In this document: one piece after another, positions 16,984-25,769 of the stretch
Layout of the letters: every line of letters starts with the position of its first letter
Numbering within the stretch: the stretch's first letter is position 1
Source: JBQTIP01 sp052388025
GTDB taxonomy: Bacteria > Actinomycetota > UBA4738 > HRBIN12
DNA length: 36,827 bases
NCBI GenBank assembly: GCA_052388025.1
Contig: JBQTIP010000080.1
Location: forward strand, 1 to 36,827
Direction: 5' to 3'
Made by a program: the position numbers and the translations under genes
The notes under the pieces: generated by a model
What the model was told of the DNA's origin: nothing
The model's input: the letters and a program-made list of their open reading frames with translations, nothing else
The model's database searches: none

Positions 16984-17771
16984 ACGCTCGCCACTTCCTC
17001 TTGCTCTTCGTCGGCCGGGGGCGCCGATCCGTGCTCCAGTATGTGGAGCGTCGTCAACTCCTCCTCGGTCGGAGGCGGGATCTGCTCGACCGTCTCGGGA
17101 ACGAGCAGCTCGAAACCGGTGTTCCCAAGTACGTCATCGACCGTGACGTTCGGCTGAAGCGCGTCCAGCTTCATGCGTCTGGTCTCCGGGTGAAACCCCA
17201 TGACGGCGAGATCGGTTACGACCAGAGCGGGTCGCCCGCTGATGAGGCCGGCTCGCTCGCGGCTGTCGCCACCGCTCAGGTGCCCCGGGCTCGTGATGAA
17301 GTCGACCTCTTCGACGAATCGCCTTCGCTCGTGCTTGGTCAGGACGAAGACCTCCCTGCAGCTCGACACGATGTCGTTGGCTCCACCCCCCCCGGACAGA
17401 CGGACCTTCGGCTCTCTGACCGGGCCGATGATGCTCGTATTGACGTTGCCGTACTTGTCGATCTGAGCCGCACCGATGAATCCGTAGTCGAAGAAGCCGC
17501 GCTGGGCATAGAGGAAGACGTCGACGATCCCCGTGTGCATGATCGCTCCATGAGCGGCGCGCATCTCGTTCGTCGAGATGGGGAGCTTGCCCGGCTTCAT
17601 CTGGGGGCCGACGAACCCGCCCTCCAGGATGATCGTGAGGTGCGGGGCGTGCAGCTTCTGCGCGAGCACGCTCGCGACGAGAGGTGCGCCCACGCCGGCG
17701 AACACGACCTTGTGATCGAGCAGCAGCCTGCTGCCCATGACGATCATGGTCTGTTCCGGGGTGGCGTTCAT
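16980..17771 (-). CDS. CoA-transferase subunit B (family I, glutaconate/IpdB-like)
   Basis: 263 residues. A family I CoA-transferase beta chain: VVFAGVGAPLVASVLAQ near the start, IILEGGFVGP with a candidate catalytic Glu, DYGFIGAAQIDKYGNVNTS, and SGGGGANDIVSSCREV with the glycine-rich CoA loop. These enzymes move CoA between acids such as glutaconate or acetate, but IpdAB members instead hydrolyse a ring as a thioester; which applies here is open. Its ATG overlaps the stop of subunit A (ATGA). A Glu-rich tail ends the protein. Confidence 0.88.
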   Translation of the reverse strand: MNATPEQTMIVMGSRLLLDHKVVFAGVGAPLVASVLAQKLHAPHLTIILEGGFVGPQMKPGKLPISTNEMRAAHGAIMHTGIVDVFLYAQRGFFDYGFIGAAQIDKYGNVNTSIIGPVREPKVRLSGGGGANDIVSSCREVFVLTKHERRRFVEEVDFITSPGHLSGGDSRERAGLISGRPALVVTDLAVMGFHPETRRMKLDALQPNVTVDDVLGNTGFELLVPETVEQIPPPTEEELTTLHILEHGSAPPADEEQEEVASV

Positions 17772-18718
17772 GGGGCGACGAGCTCTCGAGCGCGCTGCTG
17801 CTGCCTCACCAACACCTTCACCCCGAAGCGTTCGAGGAATCCCTCGAACGACCCGGCTCGATCAACATGCTCTAGCAGGTACTCTTCGACGCCGGCGACG
17901 CCCCTCTCGTCGACCGCCGTAACGTACTCCTCGAAATGGTCGAACGCCGCCTCGTACAACCCGTAGCACTCATGCGGGAACGATCCGAACGGGACCTCCA
18001 CGACGGCGTCCACGACGAAATGCGGCAGCACCGTTCGATCCGCATGGTCCGCGATCGCCTCCGAGGGCACGATCTCCTCTGTGGTGACGATGACCGTCTG
18101 CGCGGCAGCGGCGATGTCGGCGTCCATGTACGGGGGGCCGTCGATCTGGGCGTTGCCGAACCGATCCGCTCGATGGACGTGGATAAGCGCCACATCCGGG
18201 TGGTAGGCGGGGATCAGACATAGCTTCCGGCCTGTGAAGGGACACTCCATCTCCTTCGCCCCCGAGAGGGCGAGCAGGTCCGATCCGAGCATCGAGACCG
18301 AAGGGAGAAACGGAACCCCCATGGCGGCCGCCTTGTACCGAAGCCCGAGCGCGAGATGGCTCCACTCCTCGTAGGTGACGAGACCGCGCTCGACGAAGTG
18401 ACGGAAGACCTTGGGGATGCCCCACGGGAGCCCGATGCCGACCCAGCTCGTGATGATCTGATTCGAAGCGCCCCGCACGAAGAACAGCTCGGCCTCGTAG
18501 CAGGTCAGGCTTCGAGAGAGGGTCAGGCCGGTTCTGCCGGCACGCAGGATCTCCAGCAATGCGGCCATCGGCGTCCTCGAGTATAGGCACCCACCTATCG
18601 CGAGCCCATCGCCGTCGTTCACCAGGCCGACGGCTTCACCCAGCGTCATTCGCTTGTCCCGGAGCGACCGATCCTTCGCGCCTAGTCTCGATCGCGCATC
18701 CACGAAGTCGAATTCCAT
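17768..18718 (-). CDS. CoA-transferase subunit A (family I, glutaconate/IpdA-like)
   Basis: 316 residues. KRMTLGEAVGLVNDGDGLAIGG at the N-terminus, SWVGIGLPWGIPKVFRHF, and DVALIHVHRADRFGNAQIDG are alpha-chain features. It pairs with the gene immediately downstream. I chose the ATG at 18718, which overlaps the stop of the LLM gene by one base (TGATG); a start at 18910 would run deep into that gene with unrelated residues. A CoA-transferase implies that the pathway handles a carboxylic acid intermediate. Confidence 0.88.
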   Translation of the reverse strand: MEFDFVDARSRLGAKDRSLRDKRMTLGEAVGLVNDGDGLAIGGCLYSRTPMAALLEILRAGRTGLTLSRSLTCYEAELFFVRGASNQIITSWVGIGLPWGIPKVFRHFVERGLVTYEEWSHLALGLRYKAAAMGVPFLPSVSMLGSDLLALSGAKEMECPFTGRKLCLIPAYHPDVALIHVHRADRFGNAQIDGPPYMDADIAAAAQTVIVTTEEIVPSEAIADHADRTVLPHFVVDAVVEVPFGSFPHECYGLYEAAFDHFEEYVTAVDERGVAGVEEYLLEHVDRAGSFEGFLERFGVKVLVRQQQRARELVAP

Positions 18719-19674
18719 CAACCGCCCGTCCGCTCCACCGTCGCGAACCGCGACAGGACCTCGTGGGCGATCCGCTCCATCTGCTCCTGTTCGTAGTCGC
18801 ATGGGACGAACACGATGTGCTGAACGCCCGCCTCCATGTGCTCGGCGATCTGCTCCGCGCACTGCTCCGGGGTGCCTCGAATCGCGCTCTCGGGCGTCGA
18901 CAGGCTCCACGGAGCGACGTCGAAGTAGTCTCTGATGAAGCCCCGGACACGCTCGTCCGCTTCCGCGAACGAGTCCGCCACGCAGATGGGGAGCTGAGCG
19001 ACACTCGTGAGCGATCCGGGATCACGGCCCCCTTCTTCGGCGAAGGCGAGGACCTTGTTCCATGCGAGCCTGAAGCTCTCGGGCGTGTAGAAGTACGTGA
19101 GCCAGCCGTCCGCCTTGAGGGCCACGCGTCGAAGGACCCGGTCCACATACCCGCCGAACAGGAGCGCCGGTCGGGGCCGCTGGATCGGTCGCGGAAGCAT
19201 GACCGCTCCCTTGAAGACCATCCCGTCCTCGGCCCCGTCCACCCTGTCCTGGGTCCAGAATCGATCCAGGATGTCGACATTTCGAACGAAGATCTCCCCC
19301 CGGCGCGCGAACGGCACGCCGCAGGCCTCGAACTCCCGCTCGTACCACCCCGCGGCCACCCCAAGGGAGAGGCGCCCTCGCGATATCTGGTCGATCGAGG
19401 ACGTCACCTTGGCGAGAACGACCGGATTCCGGAGAGGGAGGACGAGAACCCCCGTCCCGAGACCGATCTCCCGCGTCGCCACCGCGAGCGCAGTGAGAAC
19501 GGAGAGCGACTCCAGGAAGGCGAAGGGACGTTTCGAACCGAGCAAGATGTGGTCCCACGCCCAGACCGAGCTGAACCCCAGTTGCTCCGCGATCTGCGAG
19601 TACAAGATGACCTCGTCGATGTCGAGAGTCTCCGGGTGGGGGGCGAAGTTCCTGACGGCCACTCCGTACTTCAT
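18718..19674 (-). CDS. LLM class flavin/F420-dependent oxidoreductase
   Basis: 318 residues, first gene of the operon. LLM landmarks are AEQLGFSSVWAWDHILLG, TREIGLGTGVLVLPLRNP, SRGRLSLGVAAGWY and RPALLFGGY. It contains GWYEREFEACGVPF, a pattern common in F420-dependent members. I used the ATG at 19674, which opens on MKYGVAVRNF and has GAGGG eight to nine bases upstream; an in-frame ATG at 19689 has a poorer site. It may perform a monooxygenation or hydride transfer on the pathway substrate; RutA, which opens the uracil ring, belongs to the wider superfamily but is not specifically similar as far as I can see. Confidence 0.88.
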   Translation of the reverse strand: MKYGVAVRNFAPHPETLDIDEVILYSQIAEQLGFSSVWAWDHILLGSKRPFAFLESLSVLTALAVATREIGLGTGVLVLPLRNPVVLAKVTSSIDQISRGRLSLGVAAGWYEREFEACGVPFARRGEIFVRNVDILDRFWTQDRVDGAEDGMVFKGAVMLPRPIQRPRPALLFGGYVDRVLRRVALKADGWLTYFYTPESFRLAWNKVLAFAEEGGRDPGSLTSVAQLPICVADSFAEADERVRGFIRDYFDVAPWSLSTPESAIRGTPEQCAEQIAEHMEAGVQHIVFVPCDYEQEQMERIAHEVLSRFATVERTGG

Positions 19675-19715
19675 CGGCACATCCCTCATGCACGTCCGAA
19701 CGCTCTACACGAGCG

Positions 19716-19744
19716 ACGATATTTTCGGTCCGGTTATGGGTCAA
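19716..19744 (-). promoter_or_regulatory. Sigma-70-type promoter of the LLM/CoA-transferase/molybdenum hydroxylase operon
   Basis: On the minus strand TTGACC (19744-19739) and TATCGT (19721-19716) are separated by 17 bases. The matches to consensus are five of six and four of six. It lies about 40 bases upstream of the LLM start and 55 bases past the end of fdhD, the only gap of that size before a run of eight tightly packed genes. Confidence 0.5.
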
Positions 19745-19798
19745 CCGACGGAGTGCGCAATACCTTCACGGAAATGAGACAGATTGTTCAGTCGAACG

Positions 19799-20644
19799 CT
19801 AGAGGGCGATGCGTTCTGGGTGCGAGTAGACGTTGAACCTCCCCTCGCGGACAAATCCGATGACCGTTATGCCCAGGCGGTCGGCCGCCTCGACCGCGAG
19901 GCTCGACGGCGCCGACACCGCCGACACGATCGGCAGGCCGGCGACCGCCGCCTTCTGCACGATCTCGAAGCTCACGCGGCCGGAGACCTGAAGGATCCGG
20001 TCCGACAGGGGAAGGTTGCCGGCCAGCAGCGCCTCTCCGACAAGCTTGTCGACGGCGTTGTGCCGCCCAACGTCCTCGCGTAGCGAGAGCAGCTTCCCCT
20101 CCACGTCGAACAGGCCCGCGGCGTGGAGCCCTCCGGTTTGCTCGAACACCCGCTGTGCCTTCCGCAACCGGTCGGGGAGCCCGGCGATCACATCCCGGCC
20201 GACGACCGGCCCGGGGCCAACCGGCGCGCAGCGCACCTCCACATCCTCGAGCGAAGCCTTCCCACAGATGCCGCAGCTCGACGTGGCGTAGAAGTTGCGC
20301 TTGAGCGCCTCCGCGTCAAACGGCATGGTGAGGTCGACCGTGACGACGTTGTACTGCTGCTCCTCGGGCGAAAGGTCCTCGCAGTAGCTCACCCTCGCGA
20401 CGTCCTCGCGGCCGCTGATCAACCCCTCCGTGAAGAGGAACCCGACCGCGAGCTCGAAGTCGCCCCCCGGCGTGCGCATCGTGACGGCGACGGACGCCGG
20501 CTCCTTGCCCGGCCCGCCCGCGCGGATCTCCATCGGCTCCTCGGTCGCGAGCCGGTCCGGCCGCTCGCTTGCGGTCTCCACCTGGACGGCGAGCACCCGC
20601 ACGGGCGTGGAGTTCCGACGGATCGGGGTGGCGGGATCGGCCAT
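19799..20644 (-). CDS. fdhD: Formate dehydrogenase accessory sulfurtransferase FdhD
   Basis: 281 residues from the ATG at 20644. The CxxC motif needed for sulfur transfer is Cys124 and Cys127 (SSCGICGKAS). Other FdhD landmarks are DFELAVGFLFTEGLI, GGLHAAGLFD, REDVGRHNAVDKLVG, SGRVSFEIVQKAA and the ending VIGFVREGRFNVYS. FdhD passes sulfur from IscS to the molybdenum cofactor of formate dehydrogenase. No formate dehydrogenase is in this window. GGAGGGG lies very close to the chosen ATG; ATGs at 20653 or upstream are possible. It follows the sox genes, which fits disposal of formate made from oxidised methyl groups. Confidence 0.92.
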   Translation of the reverse strand: MADPATPIRRNSTPVRVLAVQVETASERPDRLATEEPMEIRAGGPGKEPASVAVTMRTPGGDFELAVGFLFTEGLISGREDVARVSYCEDLSPEEQQYNVVTVDLTMPFDAEALKRNFYATSSCGICGKASLEDVEVRCAPVGPGPVVGRDVIAGLPDRLRKAQRVFEQTGGLHAAGLFDVEGKLLSLREDVGRHNAVDKLVGEALLAGNLPLSDRILQVSGRVSFEIVQKAAVAGLPIVSAVSAPSSLAVEAADRLGITVIGFVREGRFNVYSHPERIAL

Positions 20645-20681
20645 CCCCTCCATTATCGGCCGGATCGAAGGTGGGGACGAC

Positions 20682-20699
20682 CCCGGACTCACGTCCGGG
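20682..20699. terminator. GC hairpin between soxB and fdhD
   Basis: The arms CCCGGAC and GTCCGGG form a perfect 7-base stem with a 4-base loop, located 28 bases after the soxB stop on the minus strand. No T-run follows. It may attenuate or end the sox transcript before fdhD. Confidence 0.35.
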
Positions 20700-20726
20700 C
20701 CCGCCGACCTCCCGTCGTAGCTCGCT

Positions 20727-21941
20727 TCAATGCGAGACGGCTGCGGCCGCGATCTCCGAGACGAGCGTCCGGTCCCAGAACCGCGACAAGGCGAACGGCT
20801 GGATGAGCTCCGGCGTGCGACCCGTGTCGATCAGCTCCGCCATCGTAAGGCCCGAGATCGGCGCCGACTTGAACCCGTAGGTCCCCCAGCCGGCGTCGAC
20901 GTAGAAACCCTCGACCGGCGTCACCCCCATGATCGGGCTGTAGTCGGGCGTGACGTCGCAGAGCCCGCCCCAGGCGCGCATGATCCGAACCTTCCCGAGG
21001 ATCGGGAGGAGCTCGATCGAGTGCCGGGCCGTTACCTCCAGGAAGTTGAGCGTCGAGGCCTGGCTGTACGACGAGTACGGCTCGATCTCGGAGCCGATCA
21101 GCACCTCGCCCCGGTCGGTCTGGCTGATGTAGACGTGCAGCGTCGCCGAGACCAGGATCACGTGCAGGAACGGCTTCAGCGGCTCCGTGACGAAGGCCTG
21201 GAGCGGGTGCGTCACGATCGGCATCTCGACGCCGGCCAGCCGCGCGACCTCCGACGTCCAGCCGGCCACGGCCGAAAGCACCGATCCCGTCGCGATGTCG
21301 CCCCGGTTCGTCTTGACGCCGACGACGCGCCCATCCTGGACGTCGATCCCGGTGACCTCGGTGCCCGGGTGGATCTCGACGCCCAGCTTGTCGGCCTGGC
21401 GCGCGTAGGCCCATACCACCGCGTCGTGCCGGATCACGCCGCCCGGCGGGTGGTACAGGGCGGCCATGATGGGGAACGGCGGACGGTCGGAAAGGTCGAG
21501 CGCCGGGCAGAGCTTGGCGATCTCGTGCGGGTAGATCACGCGGCTGTCTACGTCGAGCAGCCGGTTCACCTCGGCCCGCTCGTTCGCCGTGTTCACGGCC
21601 CGCTCGGCGTGCGCGAGCGTCAGGTGGCCCTGCTGCGAGAAGAGGAGGTTGTAGTCGAGCTCTTGGGCGAGGTGCTCGTACATCCGGACGCTCTCCTTGT
21701 AGAAGGCCACCCCCTCCGGCGTGCGGTAGTTCGACCGGATGATCGTGGTGTTTCGGCCGCTGCCGCCGGCACCGATGTAGGACTTCTCGAGCACCGCCAC
21801 GTTCTTCACGCCGCGCTTGGCCAGGTGATAGGCGGCCGCCAGCCCGTGCACGCCGCCGCCGATGATCACGACGTCGTAGCTCTTCTTCATCTCGTGCTTC
21901 CGCCACATCTTCCACGGCTCGAAGTAGCGCCAGATCGCCAC
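20727..21941 (-). CDS. soxB: Sarcosine oxidase beta-type FAD-dependent oxidoreductase
   Basis: 404 residues. It starts with AIWRYFEPWKMWRKHEM, a short extension seen before the FAD fold in heterotetrameric sarcosine oxidase beta chains. The Rossmann motif VVIIGGGVHGLAAAYHLAK follows (GGGVHG at 28-33), then SYIGAGGSGRNTT and the late GWGTYGFKSAPISG. This subunit oxidises the N-methyl group of sarcosine or a related secondary amine. The GTG at 21941 is two bases after the soxG stop with GGAG seven bases upstream; the longer frame to 22055 runs into soxG. Confidence 0.9.
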   Translation of the reverse strand: MAIWRYFEPWKMWRKHEMKKSYDVVIIGGGVHGLAAAYHLAKRGVKNVAVLEKSYIGAGGSGRNTTIIRSNYRTPEGVAFYKESVRMYEHLAQELDYNLLFSQQGHLTLAHAERAVNTANERAEVNRLLDVDSRVIYPHEIAKLCPALDLSDRPPFPIMAALYHPPGGVIRHDAVVWAYARQADKLGVEIHPGTEVTGIDVQDGRVVGVKTNRGDIATGSVLSAVAGWTSEVARLAGVEMPIVTHPLQAFVTEPLKPFLHVILVSATLHVYISQTDRGEVLIGSEIEPYSSYSQASTLNFLEVTARHSIELLPILGKVRIMRAWGGLCDVTPDYSPIMGVTPVEGFYVDAGWGTYGFKSAPISGLTMAELIDTGRTPELIQPFALSRFWDRTLVSEIAAAAVSH

Positions 21942-21943
21942 GG

Positions 21944-22624
21944 TCAGCTCCAACCCTCCGTGCGGAGCGCGTTCCATCCCGTGGGAGCGCCGCCGAGCTT
22001 GCGGACCTTCCGCAGCAGCGTCTCCCAGAGATAGCGACCGAGCTCCGACGCGCAATAGACCTCGACCAGCGGCACTGGGAGATCGCGCCGTACCATGACC
22101 GCGCGAACCTCGGCGAGCGTCGTTCCGGCCGCCGAGCCGGGCGCGAGCGAGTCCGCATCGAAGCTCGTGAGCCTGGCCAGGAGGTCGGGCAGCCCCGGCC
22201 CGGCGAGCGCGTATCCGGCGTAGAGGTGGCTCACGTCGGTCACCATCGCGGAGCCGCCGGCCGCGGTCTTCAGGTTGCGCAGCCTCTCCTCGACGCCCTC
22301 GGGTGCATCAAGCACCAACACCCAGTCGTCGGAGATCCGCGCGACGACCGCTCCGTCTACCGACTCCGGCACGACCTTCGCGATGTCCCCGCGCAAGTCG
22401 ATCTTCGCCCGCGCCGTGATGTCCCCCACCGCAACGCGCTCGCGGATCGCCGCCGCCTCGTCGCCGTCCTTGTAGGCCGCCGGGATCAGCCAACCACCCT
22501 CCTCGAAGAACGTCGCCCCGAGCGCCTCGTGGATCCGGTGCGCCGGAGAGCGTTTGACCGGGTGGTCGTCGCGGGCCGGGGGCGGCGCCATCGTCGCGGT
22601 CGCGGGCGCCTGCTCGTCGGTCAC
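21944..22624 (-). CDS. soxG: Sarcosine oxidase gamma subunit-like protein
   Basis: 226 residues. It has the weak GcvT-like fold pattern of SoxG: AAIRERVAVGDITARAKIDLRG, SDDWVLVLDAP, TDVSHLYAGYALAGPGLPDLLARL, and an ending with YCASELGRYLWETLL. SoxG proteins diverge strongly, so the call leans on position. The GTG at 22624 overlaps the soxA stop as GTGA. An upstream extension to 22810 lies wholly inside soxA and was rejected. Confidence 0.8.
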   Translation of the reverse strand: MTDEQAPATATMAPPPARDDHPVKRSPAHRIHEALGATFFEEGGWLIPAAYKDGDEAAAIRERVAVGDITARAKIDLRGDIAKVVPESVDGAVVARISDDWVLVLDAPEGVEERLRNLKTAAGGSAMVTDVSHLYAGYALAGPGLPDLLARLTSFDADSLAPGSAAGTTLAEVRAVMVRRDLPVPLVEVYCASELGRYLWETLLRKVRKLGGAPTGWNALRTEGWS

Positions 22625-25500
22625 GATCGGAGCCTCGCTCCCTCGGGGTCGTAGAACGGCCGCATCGTGACCCGCGCGTGGACGGTCACCCCGCCGTTCT
22701 GGATGTCGAACGGCCATCCCTCCTCGGCCCACCGCGCCGGCACCCACGCCAGGCCGATCACGTCGCCGGTGACTCCGCTCCGGCGGGCCGAGGTGACGCG
22801 CCCGACCCACCGTCCGTCATCGACCACCGAGGAGCCCTCCGGCGGGATGAAGGTCGGCTCGGCGAGGAACCCGACCAGCCGCTCCTTGGGCGCGTCGCCT
22901 CCGAGGTCCACGAGGGCGCGCTTCCCGAGGAAGTCGGGCTTATCCATCTTGACCATCCAGGCGAGGCCGGACTCGTGGGGATCGGACTCCGCGTCGGTGT
23001 CCTGACCGACCAGGATGTGCTGCTTCTCGAGCCGGAGGATCCGCTGGGCCTCGAGCCCGAACGGGACGATCCGGAGATCGGCCCCGGCTTCCAGGATGCG
23101 GTCCCAGACATAGACGCCGTACGCGCTCGGGAAGTGGATCTCGTAGCCGAGCTCTCCGACGAACCCGATTCGAAGCACCAGCGAAGGCACGCCGGCGACC
23201 CGGCCTTGAGCCGCTCGCAGGTACGGCATCCCCTCCGCGGAGACATCCATATCGGTGAGCCGTCGCATGACCTCACGCGACCGGGGCCCTGCCAGGTTCA
23301 CGGCCGCGTACGCCCCGGTCACGTTCAGCACCTGGACGTCCATGCCCCAGTCGGCGAGCCACCATGTCATCCATCGTTCGATCGCGGCGGTGTTGCCGGT
23401 CGTGACCGTCACGAAGAACTCGTCGTCGCCGAGCCGGCAGACCGTCCCGTCGTCGAGGATCACGCCCTCGTCGTTCAGCATCGCCCCGTAGCGGATCCGC
23501 CCGACCTGGAGGTCCTCGAACCGGTTGGGGTACAGGCGCTCCAGGAGGGCAACCGCGTCGGGCCCCTTCACCCGGAACTTCCCGAGGGTGCTCACGTCGA
23601 TCACCGCCACGCCTTCGTGGACGGCCTCGCACTCCTCGGCCGGGTCCGTGTAGTGGTGCGGCCGGCGCCAGTCCGCAGCCCACATGAACTCCGCCCCCAC
23701 ATCGGCGTGGCGGTCGTGGATCGAGGTCTCCTTCGTGGGAACGAGCTTGTCGGTCGCGAGCACGCCCATCGCCACCGGCGTCCATGGGGGCCGCGCCGTC
23801 GTCGGCCCGGTCTCGGCGAGGCTCCGCCCGGTGACCTTCCCGCACAGGCGCTCCGAGGAGAGCATGCAGGCTTTCCCCTGGCAGGGACCCATCGTGATGG
23901 TGGTGTACCTCTTCAGGAGCTCCATCGAGTCGAAGCCCTCGTCGACCGCGTACTCGAGCTCCTTGTCGGTCACGTCCATGCACAGACAGGCGAACTGCTT
24001 GCCCTTTCCGGCGCCGGTCACCGGAGGGAGGACGACGGCGGCTCCGGACGCCCCGGCCCGCCGGCGAAGGTCGCCGATCTTCGCGGCCGCGCCGCTCCGG
24101 CCGAGCCCGACGGCCTGGGCGGCTTCGATCCCGGCCAGGCGCCCCTGGGCGATGGCGGCGTCGAGCGTCCGCGCCCCGGCGATGGCCCCGGCGGCGTGGA
24201 TCGTCTCGGGCAGCTCGACCGGCAGGAACGACTGAGTGCGCTCGTCGAAGTCGATCGTGCCGCCGGCGAGCGCCAGCAGGTTCGTCGAAGAAGCGTGGAT
24301 GCCGGCCAGAACCAGCAGGTCGCACCGCAGACGCTGCTCGCCGGGGCCGTCCGCCGGGCCGATGACGACGCCACGCACCCTCCGGCGCCCGAGCGCTCGT
24401 CGGATCACGTGCCCGCCGGTGATCCCGAGCCATCCTCGATCACCGCCCTGGATCGTCGGCATGCCGGCCTCGGGTCGCAGGAACACGACCGTAACCGACG
24501 CCCCCGCCCCGTGGAGCGCCAACGCGGTCGCTACGCCGGAGTCGTCGGCCGTGAACACGACGGCACGTTTCCCAGGCCGCACGCGATATCGGTTTACCAG
24601 CAGGTCGACGGCACCCGCAAGCATGATCCCCGGGAGGTCGTTGTTCGGGAACACGGCCGCCTGTTCCACCGCCCCCGTCGCGAACACATAGTGCCGCGCT
24701 CGGATCCGGTACAGCTCCTCGTCGTTCGCCGCGGCGAGCAGCGGCCCGTCGAACACGCCGAACGCCGGGGTCCCGGCGACGACCCGGACGCCGGCGTCGC
24801 GCGCGTCAGCCTCGAGCCGGGCCGCGAGCTCCGGCCCCACCAGGCCCCCGAGGCCCTCCTCACCGACCTCCGCGGGCTCGGCGGACCCGAGCAGATGACC
24901 GCCGAGCTCGCGGGCCTCCTCCACTAGCACGACCCGCGCCCCGGCCCGGGCGGCCTCCGCCGCGGCGGCGAGGCCCGCAGGCCCACCGCCCACCACCGCG
25001 ACGTCCGGGTGCAGGTTGATGCGTTCGTACGTCTCGTGGTCCTCGTGCTCCGGGACGACGCCGATGCCCGCCTGCTTCCGAATGAACGGCTCGACGAGCG
25101 GCCACGCCCAGCGCGGACGGTGGAAGATCTTGTAGTAGAACCCCGCCGGCAGCGCCCACGAGAAGGTGTCTATGATGCCGTGGATATCGCGGCCGACCGT
25201 CGGCCAAGCGTTCTGGCGCCCAATCGTCATGTCCTGCCGCACGGGCGTCGTGCAGGCACGGACGTTCGGGACGCCGTCGACGTCGACCAGGCAATTCGGG
25301 CAGGAGCCGGTCATGCAGAGCAGTCCTCGCGGGCGGTGGTACTTGAACGAGCGCGCGGTGATCGTCACGCCGTTCGCGGCCAGGGCCGAGCCCACGGTGT
25401 CTCCCTCGAAGGCCGAGAGCTCCCGCCCGTCTAGCCTGAACGTGACCGGACGGCCGCGATCGATCGCCTCCAGGGGTCCTTCCGGCAGTCTGCGGCTCAC
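22621..25500 (-). CDS. soxA: Sarcosine oxidase alpha-type multidomain protein with two possible 2Fe-2S sites
   Basis: 959 residues. Domains in order: N-terminal ferredoxin-like domain (about 15-95) with Cys62, Cys67, Cys70 and Cys83; NAD/FAD-binding domain with GGGPAG at 171-176; a BFD-like segment with Cys505, Cys507, Cys540 and Cys545; and a C-terminal GcvT-type folate domain (about 590-959) with NDEGVILDD. The family oxidises sarcosine-like N-methyl amines and passes the carbon to tetrahydrofolate as the methylene form. The two full sets of four cysteines are not typical of classical tetrameric sarcosine oxidase as I remember it and look more like opine or proline dehydrogenase alpha chains. 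The GTG at 25500 overlaps the soxD stop (GTGA). Confidence 0.9.
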   Translation of the reverse strand: MSRRLPEGPLEAIDRGRPVTFRLDGRELSAFEGDTVGSALAANGVTITARSFKYHRPRGLLCMTGSCPNCLVDVDGVPNVRACTTPVRQDMTIGRQNAWPTVGRDIHGIIDTFSWALPAGFYYKIFHRPRWAWPLVEPFIRKQAGIGVVPEHEDHETYERINLHPDVAVVGGGPAGLAAAAEAARAGARVVLVEEARELGGHLLGSAEPAEVGEEGLGGLVGPELAARLEADARDAGVRVVAGTPAFGVFDGPLLAAANDEELYRIRARHYVFATGAVEQAAVFPNNDLPGIMLAGAVDLLVNRYRVRPGKRAVVFTADDSGVATALALHGAGASVTVVFLRPEAGMPTIQGGDRGWLGITGGHVIRRALGRRRVRGVVIGPADGPGEQRLRCDLLVLAGIHASSTNLLALAGGTIDFDERTQSFLPVELPETIHAAGAIAGARTLDAAIAQGRLAGIEAAQAVGLGRSGAAAKIGDLRRRAGASGAAVVLPPVTGAGKGKQFACLCMDVTDKELEYAVDEGFDSMELLKRYTTITMGPCQGKACMLSSERLCGKVTGRSLAETGPTTARPPWTPVAMGVLATDKLVPTKETSIHDRHADVGAEFMWAADWRRPHHYTDPAEECEAVHEGVAVIDVSTLGKFRVKGPDAVALLERLYPNRFEDLQVGRIRYGAMLNDEGVILDDGTVCRLGDDEFFVTVTTGNTAAIERWMTWWLADWGMDVQVLNVTGAYAAVNLAGPRSREVMRRLTDMDVSAEGMPYLRAAQGRVAGVPSLVLRIGFVGELGYEIHFPSAYGVYVWDRILEAGADLRIVPFGLEAQRILRLEKQHILVGQDTDAESDPHESGLAWMVKMDKPDFLGKRALVDLGGDAPKERLVGFLAEPTFIPPEGSSVVDDGRWVGRVTSARRSGVTGDVIGLAWVPARWAEEGWPFDIQNGGVTVHARVTMRPFYDPEGARLRS

Positions 25501-25769
25501 TCCCTCGCGCGCTCCCGCTCGGAGGGCCAGTAAGTCTTCTGGATCTCGTTCGTCACCGTGTGGCGAACCGCGATGAACCACTTCCGGCAGCCGTCGCGGT
25601 GGTACCACCACTCCGTCTGCCACCCCAGCGCGTTCGTGCGGAAGTAGAGGTACCGGGCCAGGTCCTCGCCGTCGCTGTCCGGCCCCGCTCGCTTCGTCGA
25701 TTCTCCGCCGTAGCTGAACTCGAGCGCCTCGCGCGGACCGCAGTTGGGACAGGGGATCAGATAAGTCAC
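25497..25769 (-). CDS. soxD: Sarcosine oxidase delta subunit
   Basis: 90 residues. The zinc-binding CPNCGPREALEFSYGGES start, the YLYFRTNALGWQTEWWYH middle and DGCRKWFIAVRHT with the remaining Cys are typical SoxD. The delta chain binds zinc at the edge of the heterotetramer. The GTG start at 25769 overlaps the stop of the upstream fragment (GTGA). The frame open to 26372 is antisense-like noise before this point. Confidence 0.9.
   Translation of the reverse strand: MTYLIPCPNCGPREALEFSYGGESTKRAGPDSDGEDLARYLYFRTNALGWQTEWWYHRDGCRKWFIAVRHTVTNEIQKTYWPSERERARE

Noticed and set aside
17768..18910. Longer CoA-transferase A start at 18910
   Set aside because: The extra residues lie within the LLM gene and are unrelated; the ATG at 18718 is coupled to the LLM stop.
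22678..24927. 749-residue plus-strand ORF
   Set aside because: Shadow of soxA; composition is typical of reverse-frame noise (His, Arg, Pro, Asp rich).
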